Positions 1 through 9,822 of a stretch of DNA of 64,000 nt are shown in pieces (positions within the stretch are counted from its first letter, which is position 1; each line of letters opens with the position of its first letter). The notes under the pieces are model-generated. The model was not told the origin of the DNA, made no database searches, and saw only the letters and a list, made by a program, of their open reading frames with translations. Origin of the DNA: Microbulbifer guangxiensis (lineage in GTDB: Bacteria; Pseudomonadota; Gammaproteobacteria; Pseudomonadales; Cellvibrionaceae); the NCBI RefSeq assembly GCF_021729075.1, contig NZ_JAJSAQ010000007.1:124001-188000 (forward strand), given 5' to 3'. A program made the translations under genes and the position numbers.

Positions 1-36
1 AGAAATTCTGTCCGCAAAACGGAACAAGGAAAATTC

Positions 37-834
37 ATGAGTGAAAAACTGCTGACCGAAATCGACAGCGAGGGCGTTGCCACGGTCACCCTCAATCGCC
101 CGGATGTTCACAATGCATTCGATGACGATCTGATCCGCCAGTTGGGCGAAACCTTTGACAGCCTGGCTCAGCGGCCGGAGATCCGCGCACTGGTGCTCGC
201 TTCCAACGGCAAGAATTTTTCCGCCGGTGCCGACCTCAACTGGATGAAGCGGATGGCGGAATACTCCGAGGAGGACAACCGCCGGGATGCTGCCGCACTG
301 GCCGCGATGCTGCACAAGCTCGATACCTTTCCGGCACCGACTATCGCCCGTGTGCAGGGGGCGGCGTTTGGTGGCGCAGTGGGCCTGGTCAGTTGTTGCG
401 ATATGGCGGTGGCTGCGGAGCGTGCAAGCTTCTGCCTGTCGGAAGTGAAAATCGGTTTGCTGCCCGCGACCATCAGCCCGTATGTCATCAACGCGATCGG
501 CGCCCGCCATGCGCGTCGCTACTTCGTCACTGCGGAGCGTTTTTCGGCGCAGCGCGCCCGTGAAATTGGCCTGGTCTCCGAGATCTGCCAGGAAGGCGAG
601 CTGGATCTGGAAGTACAGAAGCTGGTCAACACCATCGTCGACAATGGCCCACGGGCGGTCGCCATGGCCAAACAGCTGGCCATGTCCATGTCCAACCGGG
701 TGATCAACGAGGAACTGCAGGGCCAGACCAGCGCGCTGATCGCAGCGGTGCGGGTTTCCCCGGAAGGGCAGGAGGGGCTCAGTGCCTTTCTGGAAAAACG
801 GGCGCCCAGCTGGATGGGCAGTGGCGAGGAATAA
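37..834 (+). CDS. liuC: Enoyl-CoA hydratase/isomerase family protein, probable methylglutaconyl-CoA hydratase (LiuC)
   Basis: This 265-residue crotonase-fold protein probably hydrates 3-methylglutaconyl-CoA to HMG-CoA in leucine catabolism. The oxyanion-hole segments are visible as FSAGADLNW (residues 61-69) and QGAAFGGAVGLVS (about 107-119), followed by the family's SEVKIGLLPATISPYV stretch. The start has a good Shine-Dalgarno (AAGGAAAATTC before ATG). It lies 15 bases upstream of the biotin carboxylase subunit liuD, which overlaps liuE, so the three form the end of a liu operon; liuA and liuB would lie left of the window. Crotonase sequences alone cannot fix the substrate. The specific role is inferred from the neighbours. 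Confidence 0.88.
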   Translation: MSEKLLTEIDSEGVATVTLNRPDVHNAFDDDLIRQLGETFDSLAQRPEIRALVLASNGKNFSAGADLNWMKRMAEYSEEDNRRDAAALAAMLHKLDTFPAPTIARVQGAAFGGAVGLVSCCDMAVAAERASFCLSEVKIGLLPATISPYVINAIGARHARRYFVTAERFSAQRAREIGLVSEICQEGELDLEVQKLVNTIVDNGPRAVAMAKQLAMSMSNRVINEELQGQTSALIAAVRVSPEGQEGLSAFLEKRAPSWMGSGEE

Positions 835-849
835 CTTTTCGGACGCACT

Positions 850-2850
850 ATGATTCGCAAACTGTTGATAGCCAACCGCGGCGAGATTGCCTGCCGCATC
901 ATCAAGACCGCCCGCCGTCTCGGCGTTGCTACCGTCGCTGTCTATTCCGATGCCGATGCCGATGCCCTGCACGTGCAGCTGGCAGATGAAGCGGTGCGTC
1001 TGGGGCCCGCTCCGGCGAGGGATTCCTACCTGGACGTTGCCAGGGTCCTCGACGCTGCAAAGCGCACCAATGCCGATGCCATTCACCCCGGTTACGGTTT
1101 CCTTTCAGAAAACGCCGGTTTCTGCCGGGCCTGTCAGGAGGCCGGTATTATTTTTGTCGGCCCACCGGCGTCCGCGATCGAGGCCATGGGTTCCAAGTCC
1201 GCGGCCAAGCGCATCATGGAGGAGGCCAAGGTGCCGCTGGTGCCGGGCTATCACGGCGAGGAACAGGATCCCGCCGTACTCGAGGAGCACGCGCAGCGGA
1301 TCGGCTACCCGATCCTGCTGAAGGCGGCCGCCGGTGGCGGCGGCAAAGGCATGCGCCGGGTCGACAGTCATGGGGAATTCCGCAGCGCTCTGGATGCGGC
1401 CAAGCGTGAGGCCATGAATGCATTCAGCGATGACCTGATGTTGCTGGAGCGCTATGTAGTCAGCCCCCGCCATGTAGAGATCCAGGTGTTCTGCGATCAG
1501 CAGGGCAACGGCGTTTACCTGTTCGAGCGGGACTGCTCCGTGCAGCGTCGCCACCAGAAAGTGGTGGAGGAGGCGCCCGCTCCGGGCCTGTCCGAGGAAC
1601 TGCGTGCCGAGATGGGGGAAGCCGCCCTGCGCGCAGCCCATGCCATCGGCTACCAGGGTGCAGGCACCGTCGAGTTCCTGCTGGATGCCGACGGCAGCTT
1701 CTACTTCATGGAAATGAACACCCGCCTGCAGGTGGAACACCCGGTGACCGAGATGATCTCCGGCCAGGACCTGGTGGCATGGCAGCTGGCCGTGGCCGCC
1801 GGAGAGCCGCTGCCCAAACGCCAGGAGGAGCTGGCCATCGACGGCCATGCCTTCGAGGTGCGGATTTATGCCGAAGACCCGGACAACGATTTCCTGCCGG
1901 CCACCGGCACTCTGGTACGGCATCGCCCGCCGGAGGAGAGCGCGTCTGTGCGCGTGGACACCGGGGTACAGAGTGGCGACGAGATCAGCGTGCACTACGA
2001 CCCGATGATCGCCAAGCTGATCTGCCACGGCCGCAACCGCCGCGAGGCGCTGGCCAGGCTCGACCGGGCGCTGGGCCAGTACCAGATCGCCGGATTGCGC
2101 CACAACATCGATTTCCTGCGCCGGGTCATCAATCAGGAGGACTTTGCCGCCGGCCGGGTCAGCACCCACTTTATCGAAGACCATGAATCCGAGCTGTTGC
2201 AGGCGGAGCGGGCACTTACTCCGCTGGAGTGTGCCGGCATTGCGGCCTACCTCCACGAGCGTGAAATACGGGACCTGCGCGCAGCGGCGCCGGTCGCTGA
2301 CCGCCACTCCCCATGGCATGCCGGCGACAACTGGCGCAGCGGACTGTCTGCACGCCGTCGACACAATGTCGATATCCACGGGCGCCATGTAGAGCTGGTG
2401 ACGGAAGTGAGTGACGGGACCGTGTCCTGGCACTGCCCGGTTCTCGGCGACACCGGGCGGGGTGAGATCCGCCTGCTGCCCGGTCGTGAACTGGCTCTGG
2501 TCGACGGCCGCCGCATGAGCTTCGCCAGCGTCGATACCGCCGAGGGCGGCGCGGTGTTCGTGGCCGACCGGCAGGTGGAATTCCGTGTGTTACCACCGGA
2601 CCTGGGTGAGGGCGGTCAGCATGCGGAGGGCCTGGAAGCGCCGATGAATGGCACCGTGATCGCGCTGCTGGCGGAACCGGGTAGCCGCGTGGAGGAAAAT
2701 CAGCCGCTGCTGGTGATGGAAGCCATGAAGATGGAACACACCCTGCGCGCGCCTGCGGCGGGCGTGGTGCAGCAATACCTTTGTGCGGAGGGTGACCTGG
2801 TAGATGGCGGCAGCCTGTTGGTCGACTTCGAAAGCGAGGAGCAGTCATGA
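850..2850 (+). CDS. liuD: Methylcrotonyl-CoA carboxylase biotin-containing alpha subunit
   Basis: This 666-residue subunit carries biotin carboxylase and biotin carrier domains. It carboxylates 3-methylcrotonyl-CoA together with the beta subunit (LiuB, not in the window). The N-terminal half has the biotin carboxylase signature [15 protein letters not shown], the ATP-grasp glycine loop [10 protein letters not shown] and [16 protein letters not shown]. The C-terminal biotinyl domain carries [10 protein letters not shown], with the biotin-accepting lysine at residue 627. Length and domain order fit the family. Its last codons overlap the start of liuE (ATGA, 2847-2850), indicating translational coupling. 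Activity depends on biotin, whose synthesis genes begin at 9.9 kb. Confidence 0.95.
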   Translation: MIRKLLIANRGEIACRIIKTARRLGVATVAVYSDADADALHVQLADEAVRLGPAPARDSYLDVARVLDAAKRTNADAIHPGYGFLSENAGFCRACQEAGIIFVGPPASAIEAMGSKSAAKRIMEEAKVPLVPGYHGEEQDPAVLEEHAQRIGYPILLKAAAGGGGKGMRRVDSHGEFRSALDAAKREAMNAFSDDLMLLERYVVSPRHVEIQVFCDQQGNGVYLFERDCSVQRRHQKVVEEAPAPGLSEELRAEMGEAALRAAHAIGYQGAGTVEFLLDADGSFYFMEMNTRLQVEHPVTEMISGQDLVAWQLAVAAGEPLPKRQEELAIDGHAFEVRIYAEDPDNDFLPATGTLVRHRPPEESASVRVDTGVQSGDEISVHYDPMIAKLICHGRNRREALARLDRALGQYQIAGLRHNIDFLRRVINQEDFAAGRVSTHFIEDHESELLQAERALTPLECAGIAAYLHEREIRDLRAAAPVADRHSPWHAGDNWRSGLSARRRHNVDIHGRHVELVTEVSDGTVSWHCPVLGDTGRGEIRLLPGRELALVDGRRMSFASVDTAEGGAVFVADRQVEFRVLPPDLGEGGQHAEGLEAPMNGTVIALLAEPGSRVEENQPLLVMEAMKMEHTLRAPAAGVVQQYLCAEGDLVDGGSLLVDFESEEQS

Positions 2851-3761
2851 CCCCGGCAAACCCGGACCTGCCCCGGCAGGTCAAGATGGTGGAAGTAGGG
2901 CCCAGGGATGGCCTGCAGAATGAGAAGCAGCCGATCTCGGTTGCGACGCGCATCGGCCTGATCGACCGGTTGTCGGCCGCAGGCCTGCCGGTCATCGAGA
3001 CCGGCAGTTTCGTGAGCCCGAAATGGGTGCCGCAGATGGCGTCCAGCGAGGAGGTGCTGGCCGGTATCGAGCGCAGGCGCGGGGTGACCTACAGTGCCCT
3101 CACGCCAAACCTGAAAGGCTATGAGCGCGCCCTGGAGGCACGGGCCGATGAGGTGGCCGTGTTTGGCGCCGCCTCGGAGGCGTTTACCCGGAAGAACATC
3201 AACTGCTCCATCGCGGAAAGCCTGGAGCGCTTTGCGCCGCTACTGGAACGTGCTGCCAAAGACGGCATCCCCGTGCGCGGCTATGTGTCCTGCGTACTGG
3301 GGTGCCCCTATGAAGGTGAGATTTCCCCCGAAAAAGTGGCGGAGGTCAGTGCCGCGCTACTGGAAATGGGCTGTTACGAGATTTCCCTCGGCGACACCAT
3401 CGGCGTGGGTACGCCGGAGCGTGCCAAGCGCATGATCGAGCGGGTGGCCACGCGGGTTCCGGTGGAGAAACTGGCTGTGCATTTCCACGATACCTACGGT
3501 CAGGCGCTGGCAAACATCTACGCTGCCCTGCAAATGGGGGTGGCAGTGGTGGACTCCGCCGTGGCCGGACTGGGCGGCTGTCCCTACGCGCGGGGTGCCT
3601 CCGGCAACGTGGCCAGTGAGGATGTGCTCTACCTCCTGCAGGGTCTGGGGATCGACACCGGGGTGGATCTGGATAAGCTGGTGGCGGCGGGCAACTTCAT
3701 TTCCGCCGAACTCGGCCGTGAGAGTAGCTCGCGGGTTGCCCGGGCGATGTCGCCCGCGTGA
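2847..3761 (+). CDS. liuE: Hydroxymethylglutaryl-CoA lyase
   Basis: This 304-residue HMGL-like TIM-barrel enzyme cleaves HMG-CoA to acetyl-CoA and acetoacetate, the last step of leucine degradation. The N-terminal [15 protein letters not shown] holds the catalytic Arg-Asp pair. The signature GLGGCPYA places the catalytic cysteine at residue 245, followed by [14 protein letters not shown]. Metal-binding histidines are in [10 protein letters not shown]. The start overlaps the liuD stop by four bases. A perfect inverted repeat 22 bases after the stop probably ends the operon. Confidence 0.95.
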   Translation: MTPANPDLPRQVKMVEVGPRDGLQNEKQPISVATRIGLIDRLSAAGLPVIETGSFVSPKWVPQMASSEEVLAGIERRRGVTYSALTPNLKGYERALEARADEVAVFGAASEAFTRKNINCSIAESLERFAPLLERAAKDGIPVRGYVSCVLGCPYEGEISPEKVAEVSAALLEMGCYEISLGDTIGVGTPERAKRMIERVATRVPVEKLAVHFHDTYGQALANIYAALQMGVAVVDSAVAGLGGCPYARGASGNVASEDVLYLLQGLGIDTGVDLDKLVAAGNFISAELGRESSSRVARAMSPA

Positions 3762-3783
3762 TCGGGATGTATTCGTCACCCTC

Positions 3784-3812
3784 GTGACTGCCACTGTGAG
3801 CCTGGCAGTCAC
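3784..3812 (+). terminator. Probable terminator of the liu operon
   Basis: A perfect 9-bp inverted repeat (GTGACTGCC / GGCAGTCAC) with an 11-base loop sits 22 bases after the liuE stop and is followed by the moderately T-rich CGGTTTGGTGTTC. The U-tract is weak, so termination may be partial. Confidence 0.5.
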
Positions 3813-3890
3813 GGTTTGGTGTTCACCTTGCCGTCACGGGGAATCTGTTACCATCGGCATCAAGAATTCAGTGCCGACCTGTCTACCTCT

Positions 3891-5138
3891 ATGAAAATAC
3901 TGCGCAATCTCTTTCTCGTACTTGCCGGGCTTCTGTTGCTGGCTGCGCTTGTGGCGCCCGGTGTCATCGCCCCCCGTGTGGAAGATATCTGGCAACAGCA
4001 GCTGGCCAACCTCCAGGGTGCCGAGGCTACGGACTATCAACGGGGCTGGTTCGGGGCCGAGGCGCGCACGCGGATTACCGGTACAGAGGGGGCGACGGAA
4101 CTGCACAGCGAGATCCAGCATGGACCGCTGCTTTTTACTGCCAGTGGACCGCGTCTCGGGGCGGTCTACAGCGTGACCACGCTGGTCCCGGAGCATCTCC
4201 CCGCCGCTTTGCGCACACAACTTGAAGGGCTCTACGGCCGCCTTGCCCACAGCCCGCTGCGACTGGAGACGGTCGTGGGCATGGACAACAATATTGAGAA
4301 CACCCTGCACCTCGAGTCTTTCGTCCGCAGTGACGCCGGCGGCGAGTTGCAATTCGAAGGGGCGGAACTGCAGTTCCAGACCGACTACTCCGGGGCCGTG
4401 CTGGATGGCACCGTTCAACTGGGTGGTATTCGCCATAGTGCGGGTGGCCGGGAAAAGTTTTACAGCGCGCCGGCCACTGGCGAGCTGGCCATTGTGCCCG
4501 GGTGTTCGCTGGAGGGCGGCCTGAACTGGCCGCTGCTGAAAGCCGACACGGAATCCGGCCCGCTGGAGCTTCGGCAGGTGGCGCTGAATCTGGCACTGAC
4601 GAGAGTGGATGCCGGCCACTGGCAGTGGGAAAGCGAGCTGGCGGCGCCGCAGGTGCAGTCAGCGACACCGGTCAATGCGGTCAACCAGCGCATCAGAATC
4701 CCCAGGGCGACTCCTGCGGTGTTGCTGCACTACCTGGCACAACTGGTGCCGGCTTCCGGTGAGCGCCAGTGGCAGCAGGTGTTTGAGCCACCGCTCGCCG
4801 GGCAGCAGCAGCTGCAGGTGGAATCGGCCAATGGCCCGATCACAATGAATGCTGACATCAACTGGCGCGGCTTTCGCACCGGTGCGCGGCCGGTGAGCCA
4901 GGCCCCGGGCCAGTGGCTGACTCCCATGACTGGCACAATGACACTATCGGCAGCGGAGCCCGCCTTGTTGCAGTCGCCGCTGATCGGCCAGGCGCTGCTG
5001 CTGCGCAAGTACGGGCTGCTGGAAGAGCGCGATGGTGAACTGCAGATGCTGTTGGAAGTGGATCGCGGAGAGCTGAAGGTCAACGGCCAGCCATTGCCGC
5101 CGGATCTGTTCCTGATGGCGATTACCGGCCAGTTTTAA
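3891..5138 (+). CDS. YdgA-like (DUF945) envelope protein
   Basis: This protein of about 415 residues begins with a hydrophobic signal/anchor segment (MKILRNLFLVLAGLLLLAALV), then EDIWQQQLANL and a long beta-rich soluble part. This pattern is typical of the DUF945/YdgA family of inner-membrane-anchored periplasmic proteins with no settled function. The ATG at 3891 is preferred to an upstream in-frame start at 3816, because the signal segment begins exactly there and the extra residues look non-coding. The gene stands alone behind the liu terminator and is followed by a strong bidirectional terminator. The family call rests on architecture and a few motifs. Confidence 0.65.
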   Translation: MKILRNLFLVLAGLLLLAALVAPGVIAPRVEDIWQQQLANLQGAEATDYQRGWFGAEARTRITGTEGATELHSEIQHGPLLFTASGPRLGAVYSVTTLVPEHLPAALRTQLEGLYGRLAHSPLRLETVVGMDNNIENTLHLESFVRSDAGGELQFEGAELQFQTDYSGAVLDGTVQLGGIRHSAGGREKFYSAPATGELAIVPGCSLEGGLNWPLLKADTESGPLELRQVALNLALTRVDAGHWQWESELAAPQVQSATPVNAVNQRIRIPRATPAVLLHYLAQLVPASGERQWQQVFEPPLAGQQQLQVESANGPITMNADINWRGFRTGARPVSQAPGQWLTPMTGTMTLSAAEPALLQSPLIGQALLLRKYGLLEERDGELQMLLEVDRGELKVNGQPLPPDLFLMAITGQF

Positions 5139-5169
5139 CGACCGTGGGATGTCCGCACCGAAAGACAAA

Positions 5170-5205
5170 AAACGCCGGCTTGAGAACCGGCGTTTTCCGT
5201 TCTGG
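5170..5205. terminator. Bidirectional intrinsic terminator
   Basis: The hairpin AACGCCGG-ctt...-CCGGCGTT is flanked by an A-tract on its left and TTTTCCGTTCT on its right. It can end the rightward gene finishing at 5138 and the leftward gene finishing at 5236. Confidence 0.8.
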
Positions 5206-5235
5206 CGTTGGTTTTGAAGTTGTGCAAGCTGATCC

Positions 5236-5589
5236 TCAATAGGCAGGGCGATTGTCCGCCAGCACCAGCCAGCCACGGATGACCCGGTACACCACCCAGA
5301 TCCAGCTGATGCCCAGGATCAGGAAGCCCAGGCCAAAAATCCACACGGTTGCCCAGCCCACCACGAACCACAGGATGCTGAACCAGAAGGTGCGGATCTG
5401 CCAGCGAAAATGGGATTCCGCCAGGGTGCCCCGCACGTCGCCGCGCTTGGCGTAGTTGATGATCACACCGATGAAAAACGGCACCGCCGTGAACAGGCTG
5501 ATGGCCTGGATCAGGTAGACCAGGGTGGCCAGGTCCCGTCCTGATTGCTCGCGGGCTTCCGGGGTTTTTACGGGGTACTGCTCGGGCAT
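5236..5589 (-). CDS. DUF4870-like small membrane protein
   Basis: This 117-residue protein has three to four hydrophobic helices: LVYLIQAISLFTAVPFFIGVI, FWFSILWFVVGWATVWIFG and LGFLILGISWIWVVYRVIRG. The NYAKRGDVRGT loop after the first helix and the SHFRWQIRTFW segment are typical of the DUF4870/Tic20-like family. Function is unknown. It ends next to a bidirectional terminator and is transcribed convergently with the YdgA-like gene. Confidence 0.7.
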   Translation of the reverse strand: MPEQYPVKTPEAREQSGRDLATLVYLIQAISLFTAVPFFIGVIINYAKRGDVRGTLAESHFRWQIRTFWFSILWFVVGWATVWIFGLGFLILGISWIWVVYRVIRGWLVLADNRPAY

Positions 5590-5663
5590 GGGCTCTCTCG
5601 CAACGGTTCAAAAGACCTATTGTGCGGTCGCCGGCCGGCATTGCAAGCGACCGCGGTGGCCGT

Positions 5664-6653
5664 TTATCGCAGCGCCCACTCGGTATGCAGATTACTGCTT
5701 TTCCACTCCTGCAGCTGCTGAATCGAAACACGCATCAGGTTGAGCAGTTCTGTGCGTTGCTGGCGACAGCGCTCACGCTCGCTGTCGATGCCGAGCTGGG
5801 CAGCCAGGTTGCGGAGGTGACCCGCGATGGCATCCAGACCGATTTCCTCTGAGTTGGCGGCGATGACCAGTGCCAGTTTTTCCGCATCCAGCCAGTGCCG
5901 GCCGGTCAGGGCACTGGTGAGTTCAGTAATTTTCTTGGGCAGGCCGGCAGAGTGGCGGTTGATGAGGTCGGCAAACGGCTGGTGACCAAGCGTGGCGCGC
6001 TTGCGCTCCAGCGCCTGCAGGTTCAGTACCCTCAGCGACTCTACATCAATCGTTTCTGTTGTTGCGGCCTGCGGAGCGCTGGCCACCGCCACTGTCTGTA
6101 CCCTGCCGAGTCGCTGGATCTGGTCCAGGGATCGCACGATCGGCTGCAGTTGGCTGCGGGCCCTTTCCGCCAGGGTGGCGCTGTCTCCCTGGGCGCTGAT
6201 GGTAAGCCGCTGCAGAGTCTCGCGCAGGTTTTCCAGTGGCCGCCGTAACTGATGGCCAATCACTGCCTGCAGGTCATCCTTGGATTGGCGCAGCTCACTG
6301 ACGCGGCGGGTTGCTTCTGACAGCTTCTTGTCGCGCTCTTTGATTTCCCGGCCGTAGTGGCGCAACTGCCCGTCGAGCCTGTCGCGTTCGGACTGCAGTT
6401 TTGCCAGGCGTCCGGCAATCGATCTCACCTGCTGCCGCAGCCGCAGCCACAGCAGGACGCCGATGGTCAGGGTAACCAGCAGTGCTGCGAGAAGACTGGC
6501 AGCCCAGAGCATTGGCACCGTTCCGGCATCGACATCGGGCGGATTGTGGGCAAAGGAAAGGGATGGCACTGCGAGGAAAGCAGCGGTAGCGATGCCCACG
6601 GGCAACGGGCGTGGGAGGCTACCCGCGCCCACGGAAAAATGGTGTTTATTCAT
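5664..6653 (-). CDS. Membrane-anchored protein with HisKA-like and degenerate Hpt-like segments
   Basis: The protein is about 329 residues from the ATG at 6653, which follows an AAGG Shine-Dalgarno; earlier in-frame ATGs add an unlikely leader. It has a signal-like N-terminus (residues 15-35), a transmembrane helix (48-71) and a coiled coil (73-130). A segment resembling the dimerisation helix of histidine kinases follows, where GHQLRRPLENL (133-143) matches the H-box with His134. No ATPase domain follows. Residues 205-290 resemble an Hpt four-helix bundle but lack the HxLKGS phosphorylation motif (ALVIAANSEEIG in its place). It may be a signalling scaffold or a decayed hybrid kinase. I do not recognise a named family. 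Confidence 0.6.
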   Translation of the reverse strand: MNKHHFSVGAGSLPRPLPVGIATAAFLAVPSLSFAHNPPDVDAGTVPMLWAASLLAALLVTLTIGVLLWLRLRQQVRSIAGRLAKLQSERDRLDGQLRHYGREIKERDKKLSEATRRVSELRQSKDDLQAVIGHQLRRPLENLRETLQRLTISAQGDSATLAERARSQLQPIVRSLDQIQRLGRVQTVAVASAPQAATTETIDVESLRVLNLQALERKRATLGHQPFADLINRHSAGLPKKITELTSALTGRHWLDAEKLALVIAANSEEIGLDAIAGHLRNLAAQLGIDSERERCRQQRTELLNLMRVSIQQLQEWKSSNLHTEWALR

Positions 6654-6926
6654 CCTTGTCACCATCTGGCAGGGCCAGTTCCTGCGGCCCATCAATGACT
6701 AACCGGGTCAAACGGTACAGCCTGACCCTCGCGTGCTTGATACTGCAATTGGCCGTGCAACACAAGGGAATTGTGCGCACGTCGGAGCCGGTTGGGCGGG
6801 GTTACTGGTGGGGGGCCTGGATCAATGAACAGTCCTGAGAGCTCGCCTGGATTATTGCCCCGTCCCTGTCGGCTCGCCCTAAAGATAGCCGAAATTCTCT
6901 GACACCCTGGTGGAAACGCCGTGCTA

Positions 6927-7430
6927 TCAGGCGAGTGCCCGCGACTGACTGTGGAGGCGCCGCCTGATCCAATGACGGCGCAACCAGTCGAGATAGATGC
7001 CGTACGGCCGGCCCATGGCGCCGGCCAGCAACATGAAAGTGGTGCTCGCCGTGGCAATCTCCACCCAGCTGGCGCCGCCCAGCAGCATGTTGGCGGTGTA
7101 CAGGGGCAGCTGAAAACTCAGGAATACGAAAGTGTCCACCAGGTAGGCGTGCAGCCGTCCCTGCCCGGGAATCCTGCCATAGACCCACAGGCGGTAGAGT
7201 CCGAAGGGGCGGGCAATCAGGGTGTTGAAAATGATGGCCAGTAGGCGCACCTGCAGGTGCTCCTGCAGGCTCATGCCCGCCAGCAGCAGCTCGATGGGAA
7301 TGGCAATGGCCCAGGAGAAGCTGTTCATGGCGAAGATGTCGAGCAACAGCTCCCGGCGACGGCAGAGCGTCGGCGCCGGAGCAGCGGGTTTCTCAGTCTC
7401 AATGGGCGGTGCAATGATCGGCGGCGACAT
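6927..7430 (-). CDS. alaE: AlaE-type L-alanine exporter
   Basis: This 167-residue inner-membrane protein matches the AlaE (YgaW) pattern: an N-terminal DIFAMNSFSWAIAIPIELLLAG helix, RLLAIIFNTLIARPFGLYR, DTFVFLSFQLPLYTANMLLG and the C-terminal GRPYGIYLDWLRR. E. coli AlaE is 149 residues, so this one has a slightly longer, proline-rich N-terminus. The family exports L-alanine by proton antiport. It is monocistronic, with an AT-rich region upstream. Confidence 0.8.
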   Translation of the reverse strand: MSPPIIAPPIETEKPAAPAPTLCRRRELLLDIFAMNSFSWAIAIPIELLLAGMSLQEHLQVRLLAIIFNTLIARPFGLYRLWVYGRIPGQGRLHAYLVDTFVFLSFQLPLYTANMLLGGASWVEIATASTTFMLLAGAMGRPYGIYLDWLRRHWIRRRLHSQSRALA

Positions 7431-7776
7431 GGGAACAGCTATCTCATCGACGTGGTTTTGAACAGGGTGGCGATTATATCTACAGTTTCGCCGAATGCTA
7501 GATTGATATTGTTATAAATTTATTAAAAGTAGTATGAGTATTTTGTATGGAGCGGTAAGTGATGATGGCATTCTGCCCATTTGGGCCTCCCGCGTAGGCT
7601 CTTTGTTCTAAAATACAGCCCGCTCCGCGTGGCGATTGGAACAGGAGGTTCGAGGCGGCGAATCAGCCTTTGCATACCGGGGGGAAGGAACGGAAGGGAG
7701 AATTTTCCGGAAAGGTGCTTGTCGGAGGAGCTGGGGGGCGGGGGAGCCCCGGAGGGTTCCCCGGGGCCACGGCAGG
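7431..7776. other. Intergenic region between alaE and the FabH-like gene
   Basis: I see no gene here. The first 120 bases are AT-rich (for example GATATTGTTATAAATTTATT near 7504-7524) and probably hold the leftward alaE promoter. A perfect inverted repeat (GCCCCGG-N8-CCGGGGC, 7746-7767) lies just past the stop of the leftward FabH-like gene. It has no U-tract, so it is a doubtful terminator. Confidence 0.5.
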
Positions 7777-8922
7777 TCAGAGGCTCACTTTCTCCACGAC
7801 CAGGCTGCCGATCGAGTAACCGGCGCCGAAAGAGCAGATCACGCCGCGATCGCCCTCCGCCAGGTCATCGCTGTACAGGTTGAAGGCGATCACCGAGCCG
7901 GCACAGCCGGTGTTCGCGTAGCGATCCAGCACGATGGGTGCCCGCTCCTCGCTGGCATCATCCCCCATCAGCTTCCTGGCGATCAGGTTGTTCATATTGA
8001 TGTTGGCCTGGTGCAGCCAGTAACGGTTCACCTCCGCCGGCTCAGTGCCTGCGCTCCTTACATGCTCCTCGATATGGGCGGCCGCCATTGGGCAGACTTC
8101 CTTGAATACCTTGCGGCCGTTCTGGCGGAACAGTTTGCCGGGTCCAAAGGGGTCCACATCGGCGGCGCGGGCGGTATAGCCGAAGTTGGAGCGGATGTTG
8201 TTGGAGAAGACTGTCTGGGCGCGGGTGCTGAGTACTTCCCAGGCGCTGTCCACTGCACAGGTGTCCCGTCTCTCCACCACGCTGGCCACGGCCACATCAC
8301 CGAAGATGAAGTGGCTGTCGCGATCGGTGAAATCGATCTGCGGTGAGGCCAGCTCCGGGTTGATCACCAGCACCGAGCGCGCGGAACCGGCGGCCACGGC
8401 ATCCAAGGCCCGTTGCAGGGAGAAAGTGGCAGAAGAACAGGCCACTTCCATATCGAACGCAAAGCCATCGATGCCCAGCGCCCCCTGGATCTCGATGGCA
8501 ATAGCCGGATAGGCCCGCTGCATATAGGAGGCACCGACGATCACCGCGTCGATGTCCGCCGGCGTCTTGCCGGCTTTCTGCAGCGCCAGCTTGGCGGCCT
8601 TGAGACCCATTTCCGCCTGCAGGCTGATCTCCTCATCGGGTCGTTCGGGCAGGTAGGGGCGCATCCGGCCAGGATCGAGGATACCCTCGCGGCTGATCAC
8701 GTAGCGGTTCTTGATGCCAGAGGCCTTCTCGATGAACTCCGCCGAAGACAGCGGTTTTGCCGCCATGTCCCCGGCTTCGATTTCCGCTGCGTGGCGCTCG
8801 TTGAAGCGCTCGGCATAACTGTTGTAGGCCTCCACCAGTTCTTCGTTGCTGATGGCATCTGGCGGCGTCCACAGTCCGGTGCCGCTGATCACGATACCGC
8901 GCGGCAACTTAAATTCTGTCAT
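7777..8922 (-). CDS. Beta-ketoacyl-ACP synthase III-like protein
   Basis: This 381-residue thiolase-fold condensing enzyme keeps the full FabH-type Cys-His-Asn triad: C162 in EVACSSATF, H304 in YWLHQANIN and N337 in RYANTGCAG. The ATG at 8922 follows GAGGATTCAGCG and is preferred over an ATG 48 bases upstream. Opening residues (GIVISGTGLWTPPDAISNEELV) and length resemble the long FabH-like group that includes Pseudomonas PA3286, reported to feed acyl-CoA from beta-oxidation into fatty-acid synthesis. No other fab genes are adjacent, so it is unlikely to be the housekeeping initiator. Substrate is inferred only. Confidence 0.82.
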   Translation of the reverse strand: MTEFKLPRGIVISGTGLWTPPDAISNEELVEAYNSYAERFNERHAAEIEAGDMAAKPLSSAEFIEKASGIKNRYVISREGILDPGRMRPYLPERPDEEISLQAEMGLKAAKLALQKAGKTPADIDAVIVGASYMQRAYPAIAIEIQGALGIDGFAFDMEVACSSATFSLQRALDAVAAGSARSVLVINPELASPQIDFTDRDSHFIFGDVAVASVVERRDTCAVDSAWEVLSTRAQTVFSNNIRSNFGYTARAADVDPFGPGKLFRQNGRKVFKEVCPMAAAHIEEHVRSAGTEPAEVNRYWLHQANINMNNLIARKLMGDDASEERAPIVLDRYANTGCAGSVIAFNLYSDDLAEGDRGVICSFGAGYSIGSLVVEKVSL

Positions 8923-9126
8923 CGCTGAATCCTCGGCTCGCCGGTCGACGGCTCGCGAGCCCTTAGTCATTAATAAAAACCTTAGCAGTCCGAACGGGCG
9001 GACCGCGGAAATCCTCGACGCGTCACGCTGGGTTTCGGGGTAGGGCAGCGCGGGCGAAAAATGGCGCGTATTGTGACGGGAATGCCAGTTTCGGTCTACT
9101 TTGCGGGCGTTGCTGCCAGCCAGTAA

Positions 9127-9822
9127 TCAGGGGGTTCTGGCCAGGGCGAGGGCCACGACCCGGGAAGCTCCGGCTGCAAGCAGGGCGTTGGCTGCCGTTT
9201 CCATGGTGGCACCGGTGGTGATGACATCGTCCACCAGCCCAATCCGCTGGCCGGCGACGTCACCGCGGACGAGGAAACTGCCGGAGAGATTGCGCAGGCG
9301 CTGGCGGCGTTGCAGGGATTGCTGGCGGTCGCTCGCACGGCACTTACGCAGGGTCCGGGGAAGGGTGGGCAGCTGCCAGGCGCGGCTGAATGTCTCGGCC
9401 AGTAATTGCGCCTGGTTGAAGCCGCGCTGCCAGAATCGGCGCCAGTGCAGGGGCATCGGCACCAGCAGGTCCAGTGATTCGGCCATCCCTGCCAGTGATT
9501 CGGCCGCGAGGCTGGCTAGGGCGTGGCCAGCCCCCAGGTCGCCCTCGTACTTGAACCGCTGGATCAGCGGGCTCACCGGAAAGCCATACAGCCAGGCACA
9601 GCGGCTCGCCGCCATGGCTGGCGGCCGGGATTGGCAGGCGGGACACTGCCGCGTGGGCCCGGCTGGCACGGGCGGTAGCGGTATGGCGCAGGTCGCGCAG
9701 GCGCTGTCGAGGCGCGGCAGATCCCGGGCGCAGCCGGAGCAGAGCCCGAAGCGCGGTTCAGCACAGCCGCCGCAGAGGACACAGCGCAGCAGTGTGGAGT
9801 GTCGCCAATCGCTGTAAACCAT
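9127..9822 (-). CDS. comF: ComF family phosphoribosyltransferase-like protein
   Basis: This 231-residue protein has an N-terminal double zinc-knuckle (CVLCGGC, CSGC, CATC, CPAC) and a C-terminal type-I phosphoribosyltransferase fold. The PRPP-binding loop is [11 protein letters not shown] and is preceded by [19 protein letters not shown]. ComF/GntX proteins are linked to DNA uptake in naturally competent bacteria, but their biochemical role is unsettled. It is divergent from bioB, and its start codon (9820-9822) lies inside a BirA-like operator, so it may respond to biotin. Confidence 0.9.
   Translation of the reverse strand: MVYSDWRHSTLLRCVLCGGCAEPRFGLCSGCARDLPRLDSACATCAIPLPPVPAGPTRQCPACQSRPPAMAASRCAWLYGFPVSPLIQRFKYEGDLGAGHALASLAAESLAGMAESLDLLVPMPLHWRRFWQRGFNQAQLLAETFSRAWQLPTLPRTLRKCRASDRQQSLQRRQRLRNLSGSFLVRGDVAGQRIGLVDDVITTGATMETAANALLAAGASRVVALALARTP

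Noticed and set aside
1105-2433. Long antisense reading frame (442 codons) across liuD
   Set aside because: It is the GC-rich shadow of the biotin carboxylase gene, with His/Gln-rich composition and no motif.
7636-8346. Rightward frame of 236 codons across the FabH-like gene
   Set aside because: The opposite frame carries the full Cys-His-Asn triad, so this one is a shadow.
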